Shown: in pieces, positions 24,814-36,800 of the stretch
Position numbering within the stretch: position 1 is the first letter of the stretch
How the letters are laid out: each line of letters starts with the position of its first letter
Source of the DNA: Diospyros lotus
Lineage: Eukaryota > Streptophyta > Magnoliopsida > Ericales > Ebenaceae
Direction of reading: 5' to 3'
NCBI RefSeq assembly: GCF_014633365.1
Contig: NC_068347.1
Location: 26,452,493 to 26,516,492, forward strand
DNA: 64,000 bases
Notes under the pieces: model-generated
The model's input: the letters and a program-made list of their open reading frames with translations, nothing else
Told to the model about the DNA's origin: nothing
Database searches by the model: none
Position numbers and translations under genes: made by a program

Positions 24814-26254
24814 TTCATAAATTTTAATTGTTGTATTTTTGAATAAATTTTATGATAACAAAAACAATTGTTGTTAACCCAATAATCTTTTAAAAAATAT
24901 GTTCAAATGTCCTAATCTTATCTAAAAAGCAACAAATGCTTTGAGTTTATCCTATTATTTTTGGTAAATCCAAATGTTTGAAACAATTATGTTTTTTCAC
25001 AAAAATATCCTTCAAAAGCTTCAAGAGTCAATGTTAAGGTTTAATCAAAATTCTTTTCAATATTCTATTGAGTTCAATTAAAGTTGGCTAGCAAAAGTTT
25101 GTCCTCCAAAATAGTTAGTTTGGCTGATCAAACTTACTTAGTAGGTTATTAGACTTCTAGCCCTTAAGTTCAGTTAACTAAGATCTTTTAATTGTATAGT
25201 CAATTAAAATCTTCCAATGACCCAGAAATTTTTTTATCTACATTGTTTAATTAACTAAAAACTTTCAAAATAAAATGTGACTATTTTGATAAGTCAAGTT
25301 AGTTAATTAAAGAACTCACTTTGGTAAGCCAAAAACTCTTATAAATAAAAATTCATCGATCTCTAATATATTTCACATCTAAAATGATTTATAGTCTAAA
25401 AATGTGACCAAACGTCTATTCATATCTCAACCTTTAAACTATATCTCTCTGTCATATAATGTGCTTATAATCTCCCCTTATATGACTTTTTAAGAAAAAC
25501 AAATGTTTTAGGTTTTGGTTAAGTAAACAACTTTGATATTATTTGTCACACTGCAATTTTCATCAATCTATTCATTGACTATTTCAGTTGCATTGCTAAT
25601 ACAATCTCAAACCTGCAAGTCTTCTCTTCTATTACTTGACATTATGTTGCTTGTCTAATGACAGGTACATGAATTTAAACTTGATAACTTGCAAAGTTGA
25701 AAGATAAAGTTCACATTTATTTTACATTTAAAATCTCTCAAATGCTCTGTATAAAAAAATAAGTTGGGTCTTCATTGAAGACACTTACTAGCTCTCAAAT
25801 AATTTGGGGTTATAAGTCATTTATCATTGGTTTGTGAGAATTTCACTTGATTATGAAGGATTTCGAACTATTTCAAGAGTGTTATTGCACAAGGGGATGA
25901 TGCAAAGTTTACAATTCCTTTCAAAAGCTAGTGTTGTAAATTTTCTAACTCTCTTAAAAGCTTGGGTGATTATTTGTTGTATAGTGAAACTTTAAAACTT
26001 CTAATTTTAAGAAAGGCATCATAGTCTCTTAAATTTGAACTTTTATAAATCTTATGTGTTTGAATTTAATTGTGTTTATATATGCATATACATACTTACC
26101 AAATAAAAAGATTTAACAATAATTATATTGTCTGACACTGATGTGATAACATATCATTGAAGAGATGAGACCCAATTATGGAAGGGGTGAGACCCAATTA
26201 GATCCCACCTCCTATGATTAATTGTTAGCAACAAATTAAGACTCATATAATATA
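24814..26254. other. AT-rich intergenic spacer
   Basis: No gene is supported. There are short frames only, without domain signatures, and no delimitable repeats. Confidence 0.5.
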
Positions 26255-26816
26255 GGCCTCGTTTGTTGCAGCTTAATTAAAAAAATTATAGTTTCTAAAA
26301 CTTAGAATAAGTTGTGAACTTGTTTGTTACAACTTCTCAGAAGTTGTAATTAAACAGTTGTGGTGTTTGATACCATAAGCTGTAAAATAACTTATTTTTG
26401 TATAATTTTTCATAATACCCTTAATGGTTATAAAATGATAATTTAAAAATTAATTAGTGTATATGTATAAGTTTCAAGTGTTATAAAAAAATTAATTAGT
26501 GTATAGAGAGAAAGAGAGATGGTGAGTGAGAAGAATAGATTTGAAAATGGAGATGGCGATGGAGAAGAGAGACCCTTTATTGTGTAGACAGAAGAGTAAT
26601 TATTTGTTAAAAATATGGGTAAAATTGTTAAAAAAATGTAACTGTTTAATTAGAAGTTGGGGTACTCCAACTTTGAAAAAGCCAGGTTCTACCCCTTCTA
26701 AAAGCTAGTAGAAGTTATAAGCTATAATTCTAAAAGTTAAAACAAATACTACATACCCACTTTTTTGAAGCTAGAAGCTAAAAATTACAGCTTTTAAGTT
26801 GCAACAAACAGGCCCC
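26255..26816. mobile_element. Foldback MITE, about 560 bp
   Basis: The left end reads GGCCTCGTTTGTTGCAGCTT. The right end reads AAGTTGCAACAAACAGGCCC, which is its near reverse complement. Interior arms contain several AGAAGTTGTAA / AGAAGTTATAA and AGCTATAATT repeats in both orientations. It has no coding capacity. TATA-like bases flank both sides, so the target duplication is ambiguous (an ATA triplet is possible). Confidence 0.6.
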
Positions 26817-27217
26817 ATATACTTTAAAGGTTCTCTTAAAGTACTTGCATTGAATATACTTGATTTTTGACATCTAAATACTTCTATTGATTTACAAACT
26901 ATAATGTATTTATTAGCAAATAATAAAAATATTTGAATGCTAAAAACAAACAGTGAGGGATGGATGAAATAAAATAGTGGATTTAGGGATTATTCAATTT
27001 TAGATACATTTTTTATTTTTGGACCAAATACGGTGAGATAGGTATTATTGCGATACTACCAAACTATATAATGTATATATGGCACAATTATGCATTTTTC
27101 ATAGACGATTATAAAATAACAACACTAATATATTATCTGACTTGCCATTCCCATATCGTGTATGTATGATAAGATCATGTATGATGTATCGTAGGATCAT
27201 GTACCCCCAGTGTAGCT

Positions 27218-28012
27218 CCAATACATACACATATGAAAATAATTTTATATTTTTTTAAATGTTGTTATAAATTATTAATTATGATCTTCCAATTAAAATT
27301 ATACTTATAATCACAATTTTTTTAATAATTATAACTACAACTATAATTATAATTAATAATTTATTTTTTTTATCATAATAGAATTTATACTTATTTTATA
27401 TTTTTTTAATTGTGTTTGTCGGTTGTAATTGAATCAATCAAATTACTCGGAGGGACTGATTTAATTGAGGGGGCGAAATGGTGTGTTTAATTGAAGGGAG
27501 ATTTTAAGTCTGTTATTGTCTAAACTACATCAGTGCCGGGTAATAAAAATGGTTCGATATTTTTAATTTTTCAATTTATTCAATTTGAACATTTATTTGA
27601 TCCAGTTGGTTTGATTTTTAAAAAAATTTAGTCTAATCAATTTGAATAATTTGATTAATTCGATTACATTTAATCATTTATGTTGTCCGACATTGACGTA
27701 AATCAGACAATAACAAAGTTAAAACTCTCTTATATTAAACCCCCCATTTCGCACCCCGCTCCCCCAATTAAATTATGTCAAATCTCTCTAAGGAATTGGA
27801 TCGATTCAGTTATATCTTTACCTGATATATACGATTAAAAAAATATAAAATGAATATAAATTTTATTATGATTACAAAAAATAAATAAATTATTAATAAT
27901 AGTTATAGTTATAATTATTAAAATAACTGTAATTTTAATTTAATAGATCAGAAATAATAATTTATAATAATATTTAAAAAATATAAAATTATTTTCATAT
28001 GTGTATGTATGG
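27218..28012. mobile_element. Long inverted-repeat (foldback) element next to the CLC-f promoter
   Basis: The left arm is about 27218-27540 and the right arm about 27690-28012, imperfect reverse complements of one another over about 320 bases. Matching landmarks are the termini ATACATACACATATGAAAAT, then TTATATTTTTTAA, GCGAAATGG-G-GTTTAAT, and TTATTGTCT near the centre. The loop is about 150 bases. No ORF or clear target duplication was found. The right end lies about 80 bases before the predicted TATA box of CLC-f. Confidence 0.7.
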
Positions 28013-28093
28013 ACTATGTATATGTGTCTATGTATGTGGGGATAATTTGGGTGGGTGGGGGGAATTGGGTGGTGGTGGGGCCCGCGTCGGTGC

Positions 28094-28602
28094 TTTATAA
28101 AGTAAATCCTAATTTAAGGTCAATGGGAAGAGAGTAGTTCATTGAGATTCTTTACATTAGAAGCTTAAACTATTTTAAAACTGGTTTACCTCCACTTCCA
28201 AATCATCCTCTGGTTGGTTTCTTTTTCTCTTGACAAAATCGAACCCGTAATGTGATACAGCTTTGCAGGATTTATCGCCCGCAAGCAGCTAAACTGCCTT
28301 GCCATTTCCGATCTATGGCTGCTCCGTAGACATCGTCATAGAAGTTTCAACGGAATCCAGAAAAAAACTGCTGCGATTTCCCAATCCCTTGTTTGCCTCA
28401 TTGAATCTTTCAAGTCTGGTGGGAAAAAGTAAAACTCCGGCAACTGTCCTCGGCGCGCGCTATAGGTGTATTCAAATCGGTCGGAAGCGACTTGATCCGA
28501 GTCCGAGACCTGATCGTCTGCACGATTAGGGCATTGGTTTTATATGTATATTATATGTATATGCATATGTATGCCAGGATGAGTTCGTGAGGAGTTGAAG
28601 AA
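28094..28602 (+). promoter_or_regulatory. Core promoter and 5' leader of the CLC-f gene, with small uORFs
   Basis: A TTTATAAA box at 28094-28101 suggests transcription from about 28125. If the leader is unspliced it is about 470 bases and contains several upstream ATGs before the main one at 28603. These include a 4-codon frame (MAAP) at 28315-28329, frames in the ATATGTATATGCATATGTATG run at about 28543-28578, and ATGAGTTCGTGA at about 28579. Leader splicing could remove some of these. Confidence 0.45.
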
Positions 28603-30851
28603 ATGTCGGGAGGCGAGTACAACGATCGCGCGATACTGTTGAGATCGAATTCGTCGGCTTCCGAGGGCGATTTGGAAAGTCAAGGGCATCCGAAGAGTAA
28701 TAAGGGGATTAAAGATCTGCTGAAGCGCCTGGATCGAGGGTTTTCGGGGCGTCGGATCAGCTTTAAGCGTTCGGATCGTGGCGCCAGCGGTAGCGGAAGC
28801 GGAAGCGGCGGCGATGGCGGTGGTGATGAGATCTCCGCCGACAGCGCTCCGCCGGAGTGGGCGTTGCTGCTTATTGGCTGCCTCCTCGGTCTGGCTACCG
28901 GTCTCTGTGTCGCCGCCTTTTATCGTGCGGTGAGTCTTTGATTAGTTTCTTTTCCTTTTTTATTGAATTTGAATGGTAGTTATGTCCTGCAAAGGGAATT
29001 CAATTATACTGATTGTGCAATTCCGTTGATGAAGATCTATTATTCTTCACTTCACCACGAATTAATGGCAGTTGGCATGAGCGTCGCACATCAGAGGGGA
29101 CAGTTGTACCTGCCGACCTAGGACACAGATTCAAAGAGAGTGAATGGAGGAGCGAAATGGGGATGCACTTAGGTGTTTGCTCCTGGGACAGGGTGATTAT
29201 CTAGGATTAAGAATTTAGTGGATGATAGCAAGTAGCAATAGTTAGCGGTTTATGGCTTACTGTGGGGTTGAAGACTCTGGGCTTATCAAAACTTGAGTAA
29301 GGAGGGTTGATATAGCAAGTATGTTGCTGCCATCACATCTGGTCTCGCCATCACATCTGGTCTCGCTATAGCAAGTTTATGGCTTACTGTGGGGTTGAAG
29401 ACTCTGGGCTTATCAAAACTTGAGTAAGGAGGGTTGATATAGCAAGTATGTTGCTGCCATCACATCTGGTCTCGCTATACTCTTAGCATTGCTAAAAGAA
29501 AATGAAAGAAAAACTATCCAATCTTGAGCTTTTCCCCATTGCACAATGACACTGAAGGAAGCTTCTAAGATTTTGTCATTGGGAAAAGACCTTTCCAAAC
29601 TAAACACTACCCTCCAGAGACTACTATTAACTTCAAGCATTAAATCAGGCCTTCTAGTTTCCTGCTTGAGGGAGGTGGATGCACACCACGGGTTTGGAAA
29701 TATCCACTTCCTTAACAAGATCTACTATAAGCTGCCAATATGATTTGATCTTTATTAACACTGTTTATTTTTCTGAGAAAACTTACTCTTGTTGCAGCCT
29801 TCTTTGATTATTCTGTCCAGATTTATGGCTCCAACCAGTTTCTGTTATGCAATGCAGGGCATTCCAGTTCTCACTGTTCTGATTAGTATTTAGATGACTT
29901 GGTCAATAACTGAAGCATGAGTTGGTGGCTTCTAGTTAGTGGGTTCCTACTTTATTCCTATTTTATTGTTTGTTAAGGCTGGTGTAACAGCCACGTTTTA
30001 TCTTCCCTATTTGTATGGGAGATGCTCCCTCATTGTATGAGAGATACTCCCTCAGTACAGTCTGCTATCAGAAGAGACTATATTAACGAGTTTGTTGGAT
30101 AAATAAAGGGATGCAGAGTTTATAACCCCATAATTTCCAATCTCCTCCTTCTCTTCTTCCAATTATTTCCTTCTCATTCTTGACGCCTTCCTTGCCTCAT
30201 CTTGCTTATCTTACCCCTCCAACTTTTCCTTCCCTAGTAATCTTCCCTGTCCTCCTCCTCCAAAGCTGATTCCCTCTGCAATCTAGAAACATGCCTACCT
30301 TTTACTAATGAAGTTCAAAATTACTAGGTGTAACTGAGACTTGTTAATGTTAACTCTTATTTGATTGTGACTTTTTTGATGAATCTCCTGTAGTACAAGA
30401 CCCAAATGAATTATAGGGCAGAGGATGAAGCTTGGTTTTGAAGGGCTGGTGGTTGTGTGTGTGTGTGTGGGCGGGGGGAGGGGGGGGGGGGAGCGTTAGT
30501 GAATATCCTTCACTTTACCATTTTGTGTTCCATATTTTAGATCTGGCAGAAGTTGAGTGGCTACAATGTGGATCTTGGTTGACAATTTGGCATTTTATGG
30601 ATCCAGAGGGCTATGTAAGAGGGAGGGATTTTGTCATAGAGGGTTATTTCTGTCATGTATGTTAGATAACATATATATATATCCCCTCCACTGTATGATC
30701 TCTTTATAAATCCAAAGTGTCACGACCCTAGGTTTTCCTAGGGTGTAGAATGGAATTTTGGGAGGAATTTGAAGAAGAAAGAACAGACTGGAGGGATAAA
30801 ACAGAACAGAAAGAGGGAGAAATTGAGAAGAGAAGGAAATGGTTTGGATGA

Positions 30852-30882
<31 letters not shown>

Positions 30883-33800
30883 TGAGAGGGAAACAGAATG
30901 ATTTCACTCCATTCATGGATGGCCCTATTCTCTATTCAACAACTTATTTATAGGTTGTTTACATCCTTGTGGTTATTACCAAACTAATCAACTAACACAC
31001 TAACAAACTCTAGTACAATTACAACTACTGCCCTTTGGTTCATGACACAAAGGAAGGGGTTCCAGGTATAAACAAGTAAGGTGGGAGCTTTTGTGATCCT
31101 ATTTCATCTCAGCAAATATCAGAGGGGTGTATCAACCCCTACTATATTAATATAGGTTTGGTCGATCCAATTTATGGTTTGTGAGGTTTGTCATGTTATG
31201 TGTGTGCTTGATCAATCCTTTACTGGATTCATGGTAAACATAACAATTCCTGTTTGCTTTTTAAGCACAATTTGTTTCACACTTTCAATACATTCTTCTT
31301 TAACATTTGCTCACATAAAATATCTATATGTGTTATAGGTCCATATAATACATGAATGGGCCTGGGCTGGTACTCCAAATGAGGGTGCTGCTTGGCTCCG
31401 TTTGCAGAGGCTAGCTGATACCTGGCATCGGATACTGTTAGTACCTGTTACTGGAGGGGTTATTGTTGGAATGATGCATGGATTGGTTGAGATATTAGAC
31501 CAAATAAAACAGTCCAGTTCTTCTCAAGGACAAGGCTTTGATTTGCTTGCTGGAGTTTTCCCCACTTTAAAAGCAATCCAGGCTGCTGTTTCGTTAGGTA
31601 CTGGTTGTTCATTGGGCCCTGAGGGCCCTAGTGTAGATATTGGGAAATCATGTGCCAAGGGCTGCTCTCTAATGATGGAAAATGACAGGGAAAGGAAAAT
31701 AGCTCTTATTGCAGCTGGTGCAGCTGCTGGAATAGCTTCAGGTAATCAGATTGTCTTCTTTGACCAATTCTGTACTAGTTTCAGGTATTCTTTCACTTGT
31801 TTTATGCTAGGTCTTCAGGAGGCATGTAGATTCCTTGGATTGCCATGCTGGCCCAGGCTGTTCATTCTTTTGTCAGACTTGGCATAGACTTGCTTCTCAG
31901 GCATAACATGGTGTTACTGTCATCTTTTTCTATGAACTGGGCCTTTTGTTTTAAATCTAAAATAAAATCTATCACCTTATTTTTTATTTGAGTCCACTGT
32001 ATTTTCTGGCATCTGTAGGCACTTTATTGCTCTTATTTGTCTCAGGTTCCATTTGGATAGGGTCATTTAAACTTGTCAGTTGTCATTTGGAATTTGAAAT
32101 TCCAAATCCATTGTTTGGTTTCATAATTGTTAGAAGCATTTGGATTTTGGTCCAAATACAGGGTGGATTTGGACCCAATAAATAGAAGCATATTATAACA
32201 CCCACTTAAGTAGAAAAGAATTCCTCCTGAATGGAGTGTCAGTTGTGTGGATATTTCATTTTCATTATCTTGTTATGCATGCACCATGCTGTTGAAACCT
32301 AGAAGAGTAAATAAAGAAAAGTAAATTACATTTGGCTCCTGATTCCCGAAAGATATGTAACTAATACACCTCATCCCATGATCTACAAGTAATTACACAG
32401 TTGTTTCTTGCTTTCTGTTTTTCCTATCTTAGTTTATTAAGCTACCATAGGGAGTCTAATAGAGTTTTTTTTATATGTTACATTTGTTTATTTTTTTTTT
32501 TACTTATAAATTCTTGATTTTCCCTTCATTAATTTTTTCCTTTTATCTTTCAAATGATGTCTATAACCTTTTCCCTCTCCAACTCTTCTCTTGCTTTATC
32601 TGGTGGCATAGGAAGGCCGGCCATTTCCATAATGGCTGCCGCCTCTATCCCCAACGTATGATCAAACTCCCCAGCCCATCATCACCCTTGGCTACCACCA
32701 AGGCCCAGAACTACATTGGACACCTCCAGCATCATTATGTTCCCAACCATCCAATGGTTAGAAACCCGCATTCTCAAAGAAAATTAGGCCAAATAACACA
32801 CTATTCCCCCTAATTTGCAAATGTTTAAACATTGCATATCATTGTACATGGTGAAAGAGAGAGATCCATGCCTGTCCACAAATCTCAATGCTGCATACCC
32901 TCTGTGGATTGCATATTTGCTCACCACTCCATCTGATGTCCATGAATAGCCACTGCCATCAAATTCTCTCCCTCCCTTCTCTCTATCCTATTTCTCTTTT
33001 CCAATTATTGCAACCACCATCTCTCGATAACCCTCAATTTTGATGTTTGATAATCTAACCCAGGTTTTGCTGCCATGAGAGAGAATAAGCAGGATACTAG
33101 GAGTTGTTTTGATGAATACACTGGGGTTGGTATGAGGTGGGGTGATAGGAGCTAGTTCAACAAATGATTGGTGTAGAGGATTTGGTGGTTCTGTTGGAGG
33201 TCTTGATCTCGTGTGGCATTTGGCCAACGTGTAACTGGAATTATAGAGGTTGGTTTGGCTAAGTGTTAGGTTGCTTAGGGTGATTCTTGCTGTTGGCGCC
33301 TTTGGGGGGGGGGGGGGGGGGGGGGGAGTGGATTGGTTCTAGCATGTGTGTGTAGGGGCAGTATTTGTTGTTGAGAGGACTAGCAGATTGTTGTGGTGGT
33401 GAGTTTTTTGCCAACATTGAAGAAGAAAAACAATGGGAAATTTTTCTGGGTTTTGGTAGATGTGTTCTGGGTGGAGTGCTGGAAAAATTAGTAAACTTTT
33501 TTTCTTTAATTAAATTTTTATTTATAAAGAAAAAATATATATTTCATGCCTTTTAGACTGTCCCAGAACTCAAAAAGGGATAATGGAATGCAACCTAACT
33601 AGAAGTTGTAGCCTATAGAAAATTGTTATCTTGATATTTTATTCATGACTAGATTACCTCTGCCTAACATCCCCTGAAAAAGAGTATGGATCAGAAAGCG
33701 GTGACCATCTTGGTACTTCTTTTGTAATCATTTTCTCTCTTTTTGAATTTTTGTTTTTTAGCTCTAGGAAGAAAATAATATGCAGAATGAGAACATCTTT

Positions 33801-36800
33801 AAACAAGACCTAGAATAAAAACATTCTGGAGAACTAAGCAAGCTAGAGTTAAATTTTGGAAAAACTGAGCATCTTAATGTGATGAGAAAATTAGTAGCAT
33901 GTGGCATGTGAGATATATTCTTTGGAATTAACAAGGGTGGAGAATTGTCCCTTAAAGGGCATTCCCAGTGGCTTAGACTGCATATGCCACTATAGAAAAT
34001 TGAGTTTGTCTCTTATTGCATATTAAAAAATTACAAAACAGAAAGAAAGAAAAAATGGATGTATGGAGAATTGGTTCTTATGTAGGATGATTTGGTGAAA
34101 AATTGGTAATAGCTTAACTAGTTCTAGGTCCTTTGAATCCAGTCTAATACCATGTTTTAACTAACAAAACAAATACAATTAATTAATAAAAAAACAACAA
34201 TAAAGAGATAGCAGAAACAAGCACTACATTTACCTAGATAATAAGACCTATGCCCTGAAAGGGGAATTCTATAGCACTTCTACACTCAATAAATCCATGA
34301 ATACAACCTAATGTGTTACTCATCTAATCTTTGGAGTTTGGAGATAAGCTTGTTACTTGTTAGGTTTATCTCTTAAACATATCCTAGTTCTCAATCTTCA
34401 GACTCTGCACTGACAGAAGCCCATCCCACTGGTTGCCCTTTTAGTCCTGTAATCTATAGCGTGGAATGAACATACGAAACCTGTTGAGTTCTAACCTAGT
34501 CAAGAGGGGGGGGTGAATTGACACCTTTTAAAAACTTTAATGCAAAACTTATGCACGTATATATATGAGAAAACAAATTTAATATAAACCAAAATTGTAG
34601 TTGAGAGTACGGGAGCACTTAAATACTAGATGGATAATATGATATCCGCTAGCTGTGCTAGTATGTGCTTAGATCCAATATACTCTTCAAATTACAACTT
34701 GGTGAAAAACATGTGATTTGAATGCACACAATAACAAGACTTTAAATAAACCAAATGGAATATTGAATGAGTACAAAGAATGATCAATTAAAACAAATCA
34801 GAATATAATAGCCAACAAGAATGTAGGCCTTAGGATTTGGCCACACAAAAACAAAAACAAACAAGTATAATCAAGCAAGAATAAGTAAAGAGTGAAGAGA
34901 AGAAGGACACAACGATTTATAGTGATTCGGCCCTTATGGCTTACATCCACTACCTAAGGATTCCCTTCCTTAGGATTTTCAATCAAATCCACTATATGAA
35001 ACTTTTCTTACAACCACCAAATCCTTCACTTGGCTTCACCACCACCAAACTATTTCTGGAGTCTCACACTCACTAGCTTGGATTTTGTACGCTCTTTACA
35101 AGATAGTAGAGATTGAAAAATAGGGTTCTCTCAAAAATAATACAATGAAGTGTAGAGAACTCTCTTAGTTTTCTCTCAAGAATATAGAGGAAAAGAAAGA
35201 CTTGGAGAGAATGAGAATCTTGGCTAATGATGTAGAAAATGATAGGGCTTCCAAAAGTTGTTCCAAAGGCTTCAAGAGATCCTTTTATATAGTGTTAGAG
35301 TTGGCTTTCCTTGATCAATCTCAGCCCTCCATGTGTCAAGTCTTCAAGCCAATCTTAGCCCTTCGTTTTGAATTTTTGATTTACCTTCCATAATCAGCTA
35401 ACTTGATTGATCTTCAAGACCTTTGACTTTTGTAGATCTCCAATCAGCCTTGAATGAGCAAATCAATTCCAATAATGCATGGCTGATTTCAAGGATTAAA
35501 AATATCATCCAAACCCTTCATAATTCTTGCAAAATCGAAATAACAAATGATCAATTCTGACTTCTAGTTGATCTTCAAACTCCTTTGATTGTGCAATTGG
35601 CCCCTTAGCTTCCATAACAAGCATAGCTAATTTGAAATTTGAATTTAAACCTCCAAATGGTGTAAAATCCTTCCAAATATTCTCAGATAATGAAGCAAAT
35701 TTGTCCAATAATGAAGATATCAATTATAACTTCAAAAGCCCTTAATTGATCAAGTTTCCATACTAAAAAATTTTGACAACAAGAAGAGAATCAATTTGTG
35801 TAGCTGAATATATGCAAGATATCCTTAGAATATTCTCCCATAATGAAGATATCAATTAGCTATAATGAAGATATCAATTAGCTATAATGAGGATATCAAT
35901 TAGTCATAATGAGTATATCAATTAGTCATAATGAGTAGGATAATTGATTCCATGATTTGAGTAGAGGATCCTTTTAATGAGATAGAATCAGCAATAAAGG
36001 AAAGTAATATCAATCAAGGTTTAACTTTCAAACCTTAATTTCCTCCATTAATGTTGAATAATAGGGCTGAATCTTTAACTTCTCCATTTGAATGCAATTC
36101 AAAAATTTTTCCATATTTAACTAAGTAAAGAAGCTTCTAAGAACCTTTAAATTTACTCCATGATTCTCTTACCATATTTAGACCAACGAGAAAATGTAAC
36201 CTTGATGAGTGTGCTCCACGTGGCTGCCATGTCATCAAAATGCCACATTAACAATGCCATGTCGCCAAGTTACATATATGGCAACTCCATATAGTGGACT
36301 ACTCCAATCTCCTCAAAAACTTCCATATATATCTTTTGAACTTCCCATATATGAACAAGGATTCAATATATCTTCTAGACTTTCCATTCTAAGAAGAACT
36401 TTCCATTCATAGCTCAAATACTAAAATTTCTAGAAAGCTCTCTAAAAACTTGTTTCCATATATAATGAAATCTCTATATAAGTATAAGAAGTTTCCATAT
36501 ATAACCTGTGTCATGAAATCACTAAAGAATAGCTTTGTAAGCCTTATGAAGGCTTCATGCTTTGTTAGAACATAAAATATAAATTCACATTCACACATGC
36601 CAATCATCAATCATCAAAATCTACACTCAACAAAACCAACGTCCATTTTGGAACATTTTGGATGGGACAGCTTTTTGATTCCTATTGTGGCATGCATAAC
36701 AGGTAATACTGCAAGGCCTTTTGGGAAATATAACAATCATCTGCTTTAAAAGGAAAAGCTTATGCATGTCATAATAAAATCCCTTTATGAGATATAATGA

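Noticed and set aside
28299..28529. 76-codon uORF in the CLC-f leader
   Set aside because: The frame starts with TTG and has no ATG at that point; only the shorter ATG-led uORFs are kept.
29960..30270. Possible LTR beginning TGTAACAGCC
   Set aside because: The sequence looks LTR-like (TGTAAC start, pyrimidine-rich end), but no matching end or target duplication was found.
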